Assembly (NCBI GenBank): GCA_037501455.1 | Contig: CM074863.1 | Coordinates: 59,501,501 to 59,565,500 of the forward strand | Source: Lantana camara | Taxonomy: Eukaryota > Streptophyta > Magnoliopsida > Lamiales > Verbenaceae | DNA: 64,000 nt | Direction: 5' to 3' | In this document: positions 11,102 through 22,100 of the stretch, one piece after another | How the letters are laid out: the number at the start of each line of letters is the position of its first letter | Position numbering within the stretch: the first letter of the stretch is position 1 | Made by a program: the position numbers and the translations under genes | The notes under the pieces: generated by a model | Seen by the model: only the letters and a program-made list of their open reading frames with translations | What the model was told of the DNA's origin: nothing | Database searches by the model: none

Positions 11102-13149
11102 GATGTGTTAACTTGATGCTTGTGTAGTTTGTTTGGAGTTTTGAGGGAGTTTGCAAGCTTGTTTCCCGAAATTTTGGCCCATGACCCAAATTCGCGGGGG
11201 TGGATTTTCTCTTTGAAAAATATCCACCGGGGTGGATTTGAGGCAGGCCCCTCCTGGAACTTTCTGACCTAAATCCACGGGGTTGGATTCTCCTTTTGAA
11301 AAAAGTCCACCGGGGTGGATTTAGGGCAGTGATTCCCTTTTGCTCCGAACTTTGTTTTCTTGTTTATTTTCGCTTGTTTCTTGCTCTCCCACCCCTAACT
11401 TGTTCCTCATGCTTTACTAACACGTTATATTATGTGTTATAATTATTGTATTAGATTTATGGATTCATTCTACGTGTTATGTGCTCGTTTTCGAATTATG
11501 GCTTCATATGTGAAGTATGCTACTTTAACGTACGTTTATGACTTTATGCCTCATTAATATGCATTCATGATCAATCCTTGCTCCTTGCATGATATGAATA
11601 CATTGGTAACATGTTGTATGGCATGATATGTTTGTTATATAAAACTTATGAATTCGTTGAACATGATTTATATGACTTATGATTGAATATGAACTTGTAT
11701 GTGTTATATGCTAACATATTATATTGATATGCATCACTCGCATTTATACGCATTCACCGAGCATCAATATGGTTCATTTTGAGTCTAAGTTTGTCTCTTG
11801 TTCTTTGTTTTGCTCTTAGGTTTGTTCCGGTTTTGAGGAAGTGGTTCGTTAAACCTCTTTCAGTCCGTTTTGTTCGGTTTGGTCGAAGGTGAGGTTTTCT
11901 TTCCTTTTAGTTATTATGACCTAAAACCCTATTAGTATTTCGAACCCGCATGCGACTTATATATATATACATAGATATATGTTTGATACGTATTTTGTGG
12001 GATTTGTCCCGTTTGTCATGAGGCTTTCAAAAATGCTTTTATATGTATCTAAGCTCTATTTTCGCTTACCTTGCAAAGTTTTGATAAGAGTGTGTGTGTA
12101 TAAGCGTGATATGACTTGTGTATAAGCTTTGTGTGATAAGTGTAAGTGTAAGTGTAAGTTTGGGCCCCGGAGAAGTGGTATGTGATCTCGGGGTCGGCCA
12201 TGGGGTCGTCGGGCTCTCTCATCAACACGACTCCACGTACGGGTGCATGTGTCATGGAAAGCGAGTTCTCTTATGCCGACGGGTGCATGTGTCATGGCCC
12301 GTCAAAGGAGCGGGCGGGATCCCCCGACTCATTATAAGTGTAAGTGCGGGGGTGGAGAGGGGTACCTCTCTTCCCCAAACGGTGTAGGGGTGGGATTGAT
12401 TTATGATTCATTTTGTTTCCGCTTCGCCTTTGCTTATGGAGTAAGTGGGTTGGAATTCAAGCTTTCGCTTTGGGTATGTTTATGCTTTTGTTATGGTTAT
12501 GAAATGGGGGCGGATTTCTAAACTCTAAAACTGGGTTGATTTTGGCCTTCGGCCTCAAACTCCTTTTTTTATATATCTATTACCACGGGGTAAAATATTT
12601 TAGAATGCAAAAACCGCGCCCGGGTCATGAACCCTTTCAGCTTTGTATATGCTTTGCTCTTATGTTTATCTACTGGTGCATGTGTTAGTCCCCTCACCAG
12701 TCTCTAGGATTGACCCTCGATGTTTCTCTCTTTTTCCCCTTTGATTTGAGTTTGCAGGTACCCGTTTTGGGGAGTTGGAGCTAGGCGGTTGCCTTTGAGT
12801 CATGGTTGAGGATAGCTTGAGTCATGCATTGTATTTCGCTTTCTTAATGCATTTTGCTAAGTTTTGATATATGTACCAATATGCTACTTAGTTCTGTCTT
12901 GGGATTATTTTTGTATAATTGCTTGTATCTAAAATTGTATAAGTGTTATATGGAGAACTAGATATGATTTGTGCTCGCATCCTATAAGTTTTGTTTGATA
13001 GCTTCCGCGATTTTATTTCTTGTGCACTCTGAGTAAGGGATAGACAGCCTAGCTTAGGTTAGATTTTTGTTTGTCAACCGTTCGCCATGGATTGATGCAC
13101 TCTGAGTAGGGGCTAGACCGCTTAGATTAGGTACACTTTCGAGTCTCCT
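11102..13149 (+). mobile_element. LTR A, second part, 3' end cut by LTR B
   Basis: Continuation of LTR A. Palindromes lie at 11189-11320; the GC-rich middle box at about 12165-12390; hairpin CAGTC...GATTG at 12698-12712; a strong pyrimidine tract and acceptor TTTGCAG|G at 12757; CTAGGCGG near 12782. A motif GCACTCTGAGTA.GG..AGAC occurs twice, near 13025 and 13099. The last roughly 100 bp expected from LTR B (ending GGTGCTACA) are missing. The sequence stops at 13149, where LTR B begins with an intact TGTAACATCCC, consistent with B having inserted here. The left-hand TSD would be CTCCT (13145-13149); I did not find its partner. Confidence 0.75.
11189..11320. repeat. Palindrome cluster of LTR A
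   Basis: ATCCACCGGGGTGGAT (11222-11237), ATCCACGGGGTTGGAT (about 11272-11287), GTCCACCGGGGTGGAT (11305-11320), and a weaker copy at about 11189-11207. Arms are ATCCACC/GGTGGAT around GG. Confidence 0.75.
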
Positions 13150-16100
13150 TGTAACATCCCGATCGTTCGGATTTCCAGGTACACCGTATCGAGAGGGTTA
13201 TATGCGCTTTAAATTATTTACCTACATAATTGAGTGATATTTTAATGCTTATTTGATTATTTGAAATTATATGAAATTAATTGTTTATATTATGAATTTG
13301 AATTTTAAACGTTTAAGTTTGCATGCTCGTAATTTGCTCGTTATGTGTCGGATTTCAATTCCGATTTTTGTGAAATTTTGATATGTGTGATATATGTGAG
13401 TTATTAATATGTTTACATGCTCGTTCTAAGTTTTCATGTTCGTTTTTCAAGGTTTTAAACCTTATGTATTTGACGAGGGACATGAGGGCCTAACTAGTTT
13501 TAGCACGCCTCGTGTTCCGGAGACCATAACTTGAGCTCGGGAATTCGGATTCGAATTCCACAAGATGTGTTGGACTCGTAACGAAGAAAGGAAACTTCTA
13601 AACCTGGTTTGGTATTTTTCTAAGCCCATTTGGACCCCCGTCTTTCATCCGGAACGAGCAGTTTGTGTTAAAGCCAACTTCTTTGACTAGTCTTACTTTT
13701 GTGGGCCCCAACTAACCAGACCTAAGCCTTAACCTTGGTTTATATGACCTTGATTCATCCCTCTCTCTCCCTTATCAGCAGCATTTCGAACCACACACCC
13801 AAGAGAGAAGGAAAAGTTGCTGCAATGGAGAAAAAGAAGAGAAGAAAGAAGACCCCTTTCTCTTGCCTTGTGATTTTTTAAGCAAATCTTCTCCATACTT
13901 CTTCATAGCTTAAAGGTAAGTATATTTATGTATTCCCCTCTCTTTTATGTATCTTTTGATCCATGAAATCCATGTTTTAATTCATATTTAATAAGGGTAT
14001 GGAAGCTTGCATGAATAGTTAGGGTTAGCTCATATTTTGAATCCATGTCTTAGCTTGAGTTTAGGGCTGATTTCATGCATCTTTGGTGATTATATGAGCT
14101 TCTTTGCTTCCATTCACGATCTATACTTCATGCTAGATGTGTTAGGGTTGATTCTCCATTGTTAACATGAATGAAAGCTTGAGTTTTTGGGCATGAAACT
14201 GGAAATTCGAACTGCTGTAAAACTGCTCATTTATTTCTTACCAAACTGCTGTCACGTTTTTAAGATCAAATGATTGAATTCTTGCCTCCAATTTCGTGTG
14301 CTAATTCTTGGTTATGTAATATACATGTTGTTCTATGAATGTGCTTCGTTTTTCCCTGATTTCATGCTTTATTTTGGCTGCAAACTTGAGTTCTTGGACC
14401 TTAAAAACTGCCGTGAATCTGCTTCTTTCTCACCAAGTTGCCGTCATGTTTTTGAGGTTTGCTTGATGTATTCTTGCATCCAATTTCATGTCTTAATGCA
14501 TGGTTATGTGCCACACATGTTACTCTATGAATATGTTTTGTTTTGCCTTGATTTCATGCTTCATTTCAGCCTCAAACGTGAGAATATGCCCTGCTCTTCC
14601 TGGTTTGAATTGTTGTTAGAATTTTGGTTCGTTTGATGACTTCTTGAACTCCATTTCGTGTGAAATTGCATGAGTATATGAGTTTTTCTACATGTTAGCT
14701 AAGTGTTTACAAGCTTTCATCCCCTGTTTTAGCCCCAGACTTGAAGAGTATGACTTGCTGCATTCCTTCCTTCTTTGTGACAGATTTGGTGCATGAGTTT
14801 TGAGCTGCTTGTTGCTGCGTTTTAAGGCATGAATTGGTGATGTTTTGGTGTGTATTTCATGCATGATATGTGTGTGTTTGAGGCCTAAGAAATCCCTCGA
14901 AGAGCTGCTGCAAACTGCCCTGTTTTGCCCTGATTTCATGCCCCTTTTCAGCTGCGTATGTGAGCTTGAACATTACTTAATTTCTTTCCTTCCTTGCAAC
15001 GTTTTGTGTGGCTGTTTTGATGCTCAAAAGCTGATCATATGAACTTGTTTTGCTTCCTTTTTGATACATGATACTTAGTAGATGTGTTATGGATGAATTC
15101 TCCTTGAAACTCTTTGATGAATTTATTTGAGCATGAATATGTGATACATCTCTTCCCTCTCCTCACTTTAGCTTAGGTTCTTGCATGAATTAGTGCATAA
15201 ACCTTTGAATCTTTTATGCATATATCTTGTATATTGTGTTGGTTTGATGTTAGCATGGTTTGGTTTTGGTCCTTGGTGAGTTTAAGGGCTAAAAATCGAA
15301 TTTTGGTCACTGGAAGCAGATCCACGGGCGTGGATTTTTGGCTTTGGCCAAATCTACGGCCGTGGATAGGAGTCCAGCAGCAGGGGACGTTTCTGTCCCC
15401 AGATCCATGGTCGTGGATCTCCTCTTTTGAAAATATCCACGGCCCTGGATCTGGAAAACTTGAGTTTTGTTGCACGAACTTTGTTTCTTTGTCCGTTTTG
15501 TTCGTTTTCCTCCCCTATCTTGTTCCTAAGGTGTTGACTGCTTGTTTATATGTATGATATGTGCTATGTTATAACTTATCATTGCTTGATTTTAACATGT
15601 TTCATCATTGTAGAATGTGTTGTGAGTGTCGTGTGTGTTATATTACGTTTATGGATTCGTTTAACGTGAAATGTGCTTTATGTGATCTAAGTGCTCCCTT
15701 ACGTGCACGTGTGACTTCCTAACTTGGTATTTGACATGTATATGAAGTTCGTCAGCATGTTTAACGTGGAAAATGTGAGCTATTTTCGACATGATTCAAT
15801 ATGACCTAATGTGACTTAAGTGTTAATTTCATTTCATACTTTATGCATCATTTGCATCCATACGCATATACCGAGCATCTAATTGGTTCATGTTAAGTCT
15901 AAGCTTGTCCTTTGCCCTTTGTTTTGTTCTTAGGTTTGTCTCGAGGTTGAAGAGGTGGTTCCTTTTGTTTGGTTTGGTCGACAAGGTGAGGTTTTCTTCT
16001 TTTAGTTAATATGACCTACAACCCTACTTGAATTTTAAGTCCGAATGCGACTACGTATATATATATATATACGTACTTAGATATGTGTTTAGTACGTATT

Positions 16101-17334
16101 TTGTGGGAATTGACCCCTTTGTTATGAATTCAATTGAAAAAGCTTTATATATACATAAGATATATTTTGTTTGTTTATTTTGAAAAGGGTTGGTGTGTGT
16201 GAATGTTTTGAATAGCGAGATTATGACTTTGAAAAATAAGTCGGAAAAATTATGAAATTTCGAAAATTGTAAAATTATGACTTATGAATTATAAAATGGG
16301 CCTGAAGAAGTGGTATGTGGTCTCGGGTCGGCCGTGGGGTCGCCGAGCTCTCTCATCAACACGACTCCAAATTATGTAGAGAAATTTGCCCATGCTCGGG
16401 AGGTCGAGGGGAAGGCGGTTTCTTGAGAACCGGTGGTTACCACCCGTCGGGGAGCCGGTAGGATCCCCCGACTCAAACATTATGACGGGAGAACGGGATT
16501 GAGAGGACGTCATCTCATCCCCAAACTGTGAAGGTTGGATTATTTATGAACTTTTCTCTGTTTTGATTTCCTTTACATGATGAAAGGAGTTAGGTTGGTT
16601 AGAAACTCATTCTTGCCAAGTTCTTTGATTTTGATTATGTTGTGGTTCGTGAAATGGGAGTGGACTTATAATTTCTAAAATTTGGTTTATTTTGGGCTTT
16701 TGGCCCTAAAATTTTTTCTATATTTATTATCACGTGCTAAAATGTTTTAGATTGCAAAAACCACGCCCCGGTTCAGGAACTTTTAAATTTGAATATGCTC
16801 TGTTCTTTTATTACGTACGTGTGAGTGTGTTACCCCCTCACCTGTCTTTAGGACTGACCCTTTTTTGTTGTTTTCTTTTTCCCCTTTTTGTCTCTTGAGT
16901 TGCAGGTACAAGTTGTCGGTTCGAGCTAGGCGACGGTCTTTTATTTTCGAGTGTTAGAGTCGTTAGTAGAGTCTTTTGCATATCTCGCATCTTTATTTCT
17001 GAATTCTGAAATTATGTATAAGTTATGATTTAATTCTTGAGCTTTGCAATTTATATGAATTAATTGATCGGTTGGGACTTGGCATGTATAATCTGATTTA
17101 ATTTATTCCTATTATGAAAGCATGTATGTTTGTGTATTTGAAATCCTGGTGCTTCCGCATGTGTATTTGTTTGTTTCGTGCACTCTGAATTAGGGTCTAG
17201 ACCTCCTAGCCTAGGTGAGATTTTGTTTGTCACCCCGTTTACCGTAGCTTGGTGCGTATGCGGAGTTTCCATTTCGTTACACATGTCGGGGTATGGTGCA
17301 GGGAGTGTAGTACCCTTCGCTCTGGGGTGCTACA
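13150..17334 (+). mobile_element. LTR B (5' LTR of a gag-type element)
   Basis: 4185 bp, the longest LTR here. Starts TGTAACATCCCGATCG, ends GGGGTGCTACA, and is followed by a PBS and gag, so it is a 5' LTR. Signals: U3 palindrome near 13541; donor-like AAAG|GTAAGT at 13916; repeated modules containing AACTGC...TTGCCTCCAATTTCGTG at about 14215-14300 and 14450-14500, similar to 3000-3060 in LTR A; palindromes 15320-15450; hairpin CTGTC...GACTG 16842-16856; acceptor GTTGCAG|G at 16905 after a long pyrimidine tract. LTR A is a diverged relative. Confidence 0.85.
15320..15450. repeat. Palindrome cluster of LTR B
   Basis: ATCCACGGGCGTGGAT (15320-15335), ATCTACGGCCGTGGAT (15352-15367), ATCCATGGTCGTGGAT (15403-15418) and ATCCACGGCCCTGGAT (15435-15450). 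Four copies share one arm type and differ by single changes from a presumed perfect form centred on GGCC. Confidence 0.8.
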
Positions 17335-17342
17335 ACCTAAAG

Positions 17343-17354
17343 TGTTATCAGAGC
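17343..17354 (+). other. Primer-binding site of element B (initiator tRNA-Met type, one mismatch)
   Basis: TGTTATCAGAGC, eight bases after the LTR end. Intact forms in this window read TGGTATCAGAGC. Confidence 0.75.
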
Positions 17355-17544
17355 TGCTGGTTGCGAAACCGGAGCTCTAGCGTCGTGTCGGGTCTGTCTA
17401 GGTTTTTCGGCTTAGGATTATGTGTTTGTTTGCATTCATTCTCACTTTTATGTGAATTATTTGAAATACTTGCATTAATTGTTCACAAGAACATGTACTA
17501 AACCCTGCATGTATCAATATTTTGGAATTATTTTCTTATTTTAG

Positions 17545-18062
17545 GATGGCGTCTCAACACCAACATGTGCCATCAAAGGAAGGACATAAGAAACAAGTAA
17601 CCTCTGTTTACAAGAAGTTTAAAGAGTTTGATCCACCCAAGTGGTTTGAAGGTAATGATGTAGAGGCCGAGGAAGGGATTACCGAGATTACTTGGATTTG
17701 GGGTATACTTTCGGGGACGTCAAAACAGAAGATGATTTGCACTTTCCGTTTACTCCGAGGCCAAGCTTCAAAGTGGCTTAAAGAGATGAGAATAAAATTT
17801 GAAGAATCCGGAGAAGGATTTACATGGGAGAAATTCATACGGGAATTTTGCTACAAATATATTCCTCCAAGAGTGATGGTTAAAAGACTTCGAGAATTTT
17901 TGAATTTTGAACAAGAATTGGAGATATTGGGCGATCTTATATTGGAACTTGAAAGTTCAGGACCCGACAAGGACTACCCTAAAGTTCGTAGTTACATTCA
18001 AGGACGTAGGGATGATGTTCAACAAGTTTTTCAACCCTCACCGGTGCATCAGTGGTCCGAGC
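17545..18062 (+). pseudogene. gag: Truncated Ty3/gypsy gag of element B
   Basis: Capsid-type gag, about 172 residues before truncation. The start at 17545 (MASQHQHVPSKEGHKKQV) is preferred over the upstream ATG at 17522 because gag in element G begins with the same MASQHQ, and both follow a TTTCAG/TTTTAG|GATG acceptor-like sequence. Residues about 27-130 match the retrotransposon gag domain: FKEFDPPKWFEGNDVEAEE, then LLRGQASKWLKEM, then FIREFCYKYIPPRVM. The zinc-knuckle part is lost: at about 18062 the frame runs into the inverted 3' LTR of element E and continues by chance to 18262. Gag would form the particle around element RNA; this copy cannot be complete. Confidence 0.85.
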
Positions 18063-19784
18063 AACATCCCCCGCACTCAGACCCGACCCGTGCGGAAATT
18101 AGAGCGAATGAGGACTCACTCACTCGCTATGCTAGGCGGGAGCTAGAACCTCAAAACCAAATAAGTAATTCAATAGGAGAAAATGCACGTGCGGAAGCAT
18201 ATCATGTAATCAGTCATAAATACAGGTGGCAATTGACGGGTTCAACTAGCATAAATACCTAGTCCCGAAAATTTAAACATAAACATAATCATAAATCTTG
18301 AATCATAAATCATAACCACAGGTTTGGTTTATCCCTAGAAACCTATCCCAAATCAATAAAACATAAGCTCAGCATTTATACATGTTTCAATATGTCTTAA
18401 ACAAATTACAATGTGCATGTGGAAAGACTCTGACTTAACCACAGGACTTGACAGACACAAAATCCTGCCTAGCACTCCCAAAACCTACAAAAGAACTTAA
18501 AACAAAGCCGGGTTCAGTCTATAGGAGACTAGTGGGTATAAAACAGGCATAATATAATATAAGACATTAATTAAAAATTCACATGCAAGTTACAATCCAA
18601 TTTGAGTTTTTCGAAGTATTTCCCAAGTGGGCGAGATAAAGAAATCATCAAAGGGGATTATAACAACCAATTTCCGTTAGGTCTTTCGTGGCCCGGCGAG
18701 TGGGCGTGCATTATCTCCAACCAACACCTTGTGTAATTCATTAAACACTCTTTCTTTCTTTCTTTTCATGCATAACATTCTTTCTTTGTGTACAATCATG
18801 ATCACTTACACCTTTTTCCTCCGGTTGGTGGACGGGTTAGCAAGACCCGGCCACCTCCTTCATTGACCAAAAGGGGGTTACATGACTCCCCAGATGGCAC
18901 TCAACGTCCATTCCTCGCTAACTCCTAACGAGGTCCGGTTACGCCGTACATTAGTTGGAACTAGTGTGAGGGATCACCGTCGGCCCATGCCTTCCCGGAT
19001 AGCCACTCACACTAAGTCCCTGGGCCCCATTCTGTGTATTCATTCTTTCTTTCTCGCCAAAACATTCGGTAGGGTTCATAAAAAAAAAGGCTTTACGTTG
19101 AAATCATTGACTCTTGAAAACGACTCTATATACATATAATAATTTTGGCCGAAATCTTTACACATTCGGAGTATATAGGGTCATTTAACTAAATAGTAGA
19201 GAAACCCACCTGTTACACCTTACCGAACAATACCAAGAAGAAATAAAGACTTGGGAGTATCCTATGAACTCGGCATGTCTACTTCGTGGAGAAAACTGTA
19301 CAAGAACGACATGGTGCGTACGGAAGACTCAAGACTCCAAATGAACCATATATGATGCACGGCAACGTTATGCACATGGTATGAGATGTTTAAGAAGTAA
19401 AATGATGTCATGAAACCACATAATTCGAGTAATTCATTCAAGTCCATTCATAGCAAGAAGGTTTCATATTCATTCGTTCCATATCTTTCATGAACCATAA
19501 CAATATCGAGCCAAAATCTTCAAAATATAATCATATTACACATTTCAACATGTTTACTATGTATATAGTAAGTATAAAGGCAGAAGGAATCACTTGAGAC
19601 ATCCAAAAGAATGCGCAAGCCACTTAACGTCTCATATAGAAGCACTTAAGCCATGAATTTCATATAACAATTATAAATTAACAAAACAAGGCATTCAAAT
19701 CATTTAAATATATAAGAACATGAAATAAAAAACAATTTAATTTCCATAATTCAATTAAATCAAATTATACTTAATATCTAATAA

Positions 19785-19898
19785 ATATATATATATATAT
19801 ATATATAAACATGCATAAAACATTAAATCACATGCATGCAAATATTACAAAGATCAAACATGCATGCATACATAAATATATATATATATATATATATA
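19785..19898. repeat. TA simple repeats in LTR E
   Basis: (TA)n at about 19785-19807 and 19876-19898, with TGCATGCAT runs between and after them to about 20120. Confidence 0.8.
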
Positions 19899-20234
19899 CG
19901 TAGGTATACCTGCACATTTATGCATTAATACTCGAAAACCCATGCATAAATAATAACATATATGCAACCTATAGATATACACGTACTTATGCATGCATTC
20001 TATAACAAATATAAAATATGCATGCACAATTACATTACAGTTACACATTCATGCACAACAATACAAATACACACCTATATATCTATACATATACATAAAT
20101 ACACGTATACACACACCACTCTGCATGCATTTCTTATATATATTATATATACACATCCATTGCATGCAAAAACTAAAGAAAAACCATGCACAATCAAAGC
20201 AAATAAAAATACAACACAGCTGCGTCCCAAACCA

Positions 20235-20360
20235 ATCTCCCCGCCCGGGGAGATCTTGCACCCATAAGTCCCCGCCCGGGGACTTTCACACAGAAGGGTT
20301 CTACATAAAGGGTACCCGGCCAGGCAATTTCATTCCAAAAATCTCCCTGTCCGGGGAGAT
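20235..20360. repeat. Palindrome cluster of LTR E
   Basis: ATCTCCCCGCCCGGGGAGAT (20235-20254) and AAGTCCCCGCCCGGGGACTT (20266-20285) each have perfect 9-bp arms around CC. Decayed copies lie at 20312-20327 (GTACCCGGCCAGG) and 20341-20360 (ATCTCCCTGTCCGGGGAGAT). The outer arms AT/AT and AA/TT differ between the first two copies yet stay complementary. Confidence 0.85.
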
Positions 20361-21868
20361 GCAATACAGACGAGAAGCAGCAGCTCATAACAAAGCTTTC
20401 CCCTGCTCCAAAGGTAAGAAAATAACAGCAGCAGGTAGCAGACTAGGCACAAATTCAGCAGCAAAACAGGCCAAGAAATCCCACAAAATAACTGAAAATG
20501 GACAGCAACTTAGCAAGGAAGAAGAGCAGCAACTGACAGTAGCAGTTTGCAGCAAAAACAGGGCATAAACGGAAGGAAAATAGGGCAAAAACTCACACAC
20601 ACAATCAACCATCAATCCAACAATAACAAGGTGAAAATAAGGCAGCAAATGATAGCAAGCAATAGTTCCAAAACGTAGCAGTTCAGTTCATAACGTGAGG
20701 AGAGTGCAAATGTGATCATTTCTTCCATTTTCTTCCCAAATTCATTAATGGTAACTCATTTAATAGCCAACTACCACAAAATACATGATCATAAATGAAA
20801 TAAGGGAGTTAAGATGATCACTTTCAAGCTTTAAAATTAACAAAAGCATCAAGGAATGCATGAGATCAAGAATTTATGTTATAACCTAACTATTCACTCA
20901 TGCCTTCAAATCTCCATGGATTCAAGCTCAAAATTAGGGATGTATGGATCAAAATGTCCCATAATGAATGTATATTAAAACTCTAAGCTTACCTTTTGGA
21001 TTGGATGAAGTTTCGAAGAGATCTGAGCCTTGAATCTCCAAGCTTGGCAAGGGTTACAGGAATAATTGGAGAGCAGGGGTTTTTCCTGAAATTTCTCTAA
21101 GTTTGCAGGGTTGGTTCGGTTTGGGGTGTTTAAAGGCTGCTAGAGGGTTGAGTTGGGGTTCCAAGAAATCAAACCAGGGTTAATTTGGTCAAGGTTTGTG
21201 GAAGTTATGGCTATTTTGGTAAAAGGTGGCAGTTTTGGCGAACATAACACATTTCGGTTGAATTTCAGAGGTTCAAATAATTTTGAAAAAATATGAGGCT
21301 AAGTTCATTAAACCCGATTTTTCGTTACGAGTTTAACGAAGTTGACGTAACTCGATTCCGAGTTCCCGAGCTCAAGATATCACATACGGAACCAAGGGTG
21401 CGCTAATTGCTCGTTAGCCCCCTATTTGGATTCCAAGAACAAAATAAATTCAAAACTCAGGTAAATGAATCCGAAAACATAAAACGAGCATTTATACATA
21501 TTTATAACACGTATATCTTCAACATATTAAATTTTCACAAAATTTCGATATCAAATCATATAAGAACGAAACACGTTTATAACACTCATGAGCAATGCAT
21601 TTATAAATTCATAATATTCCATAATAAATAAAAAAATTAAATTCATTTTTAAATAGGAATCAAAGTGGACGGAATAAATACAAATTTAATATTAATAAAA
21701 TTAAAGATATAATTATTTAACATTTTGACATTTAATATAAAATTAAATATACAAATCTCTTATAAACAATTAATCACATAATTAAATAATTTAATTGCGC
21801 AATTATAAAAACATACGTAATACTTGTGCAAATGAAAAACCGGGGAGTTACAACCTCTTCCCTTAAAA

Positions 21869-21886
21869 GAATCCGTCCTCGGATTC
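21869..21886 (-). repeat. PPT-adjacent hairpin of element E
   Basis: GAATCCG-TCCT-CGGATTC on the plus strand (sense loop AGGA), 7-bp arms, immediately upstream of the polypurine tract in sense direction. Confidence 0.75.
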
Positions 21887-21904
21887 ACCGTTCGCCTAAA
21901 AACA

Positions 21905-22100
21905 ATTAATGAGAGAACCCCGTCCCTCGCAAGCAACAATGAGAGAACCCCGTCTCCCGAACAACAATGAAAGAACCCCGTCTCTCAAAAGCAACAAAGA
22001 GAGAACCCCATCTCTCGAACAACAACAATGAGAGAACCCCGTCTCTCAAAAGCAACAAAGAGAGAACCTCGTCTCTCGAACAACAATGAGAACACCAAGA
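21905..22100 (-). repeat. Tandem hairpin array in element E
   Basis: About six units of 30-37 bp, each containing a self-complementary core such as GAGAGAACCCCGTCTCTC (sense GAGAGACGGGGTTCTCTC), separated by CAA-rich linkers. The same core repeats in element L at 33576-33955. Confidence 0.8.

Larger units (their letters stand above)
18063..21852 (-). mobile_element. 3' LTR of element E, 3' end slightly truncated
   Basis: Read on the minus strand it starts TGTAACTCCCCGG at 21852 after a polypurine tract. It should end ...TGCTACA, but about the last 26 bp are missing at the junction with gag B. Compared with its partner (43892-44825) it also has a deletion of about 30 bp near 18092. Signals on the minus strand: U3 palindrome AACTCG-GAAT-CGAGTT near 21350; donor-like AAAAG|GTAAGC at 20992; palindromes 20235-20360; hairpin CAGTCT...AGACT 18515-18530; acceptor TTGTAG|G at 18485 (TAG instead of CAG); CTAGGC/GCCTAG pair near 18466 and 18131. 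The 191-aa ORF at 19993-20568 is low-complexity antisense sequence. Confidence 0.85.

Noticed and set aside
17343..17354. tRNA gene fragment
   Set aside because: Only the short complement of the tRNA-Met 3' end next to an LTR, that is, a primer-binding site.
19993..20568. 191-aa ORF on the plus strand
   Set aside because: Antisense to LTR E, made of CATG/TATA simple repeats and palindromes; no recognisable domain.
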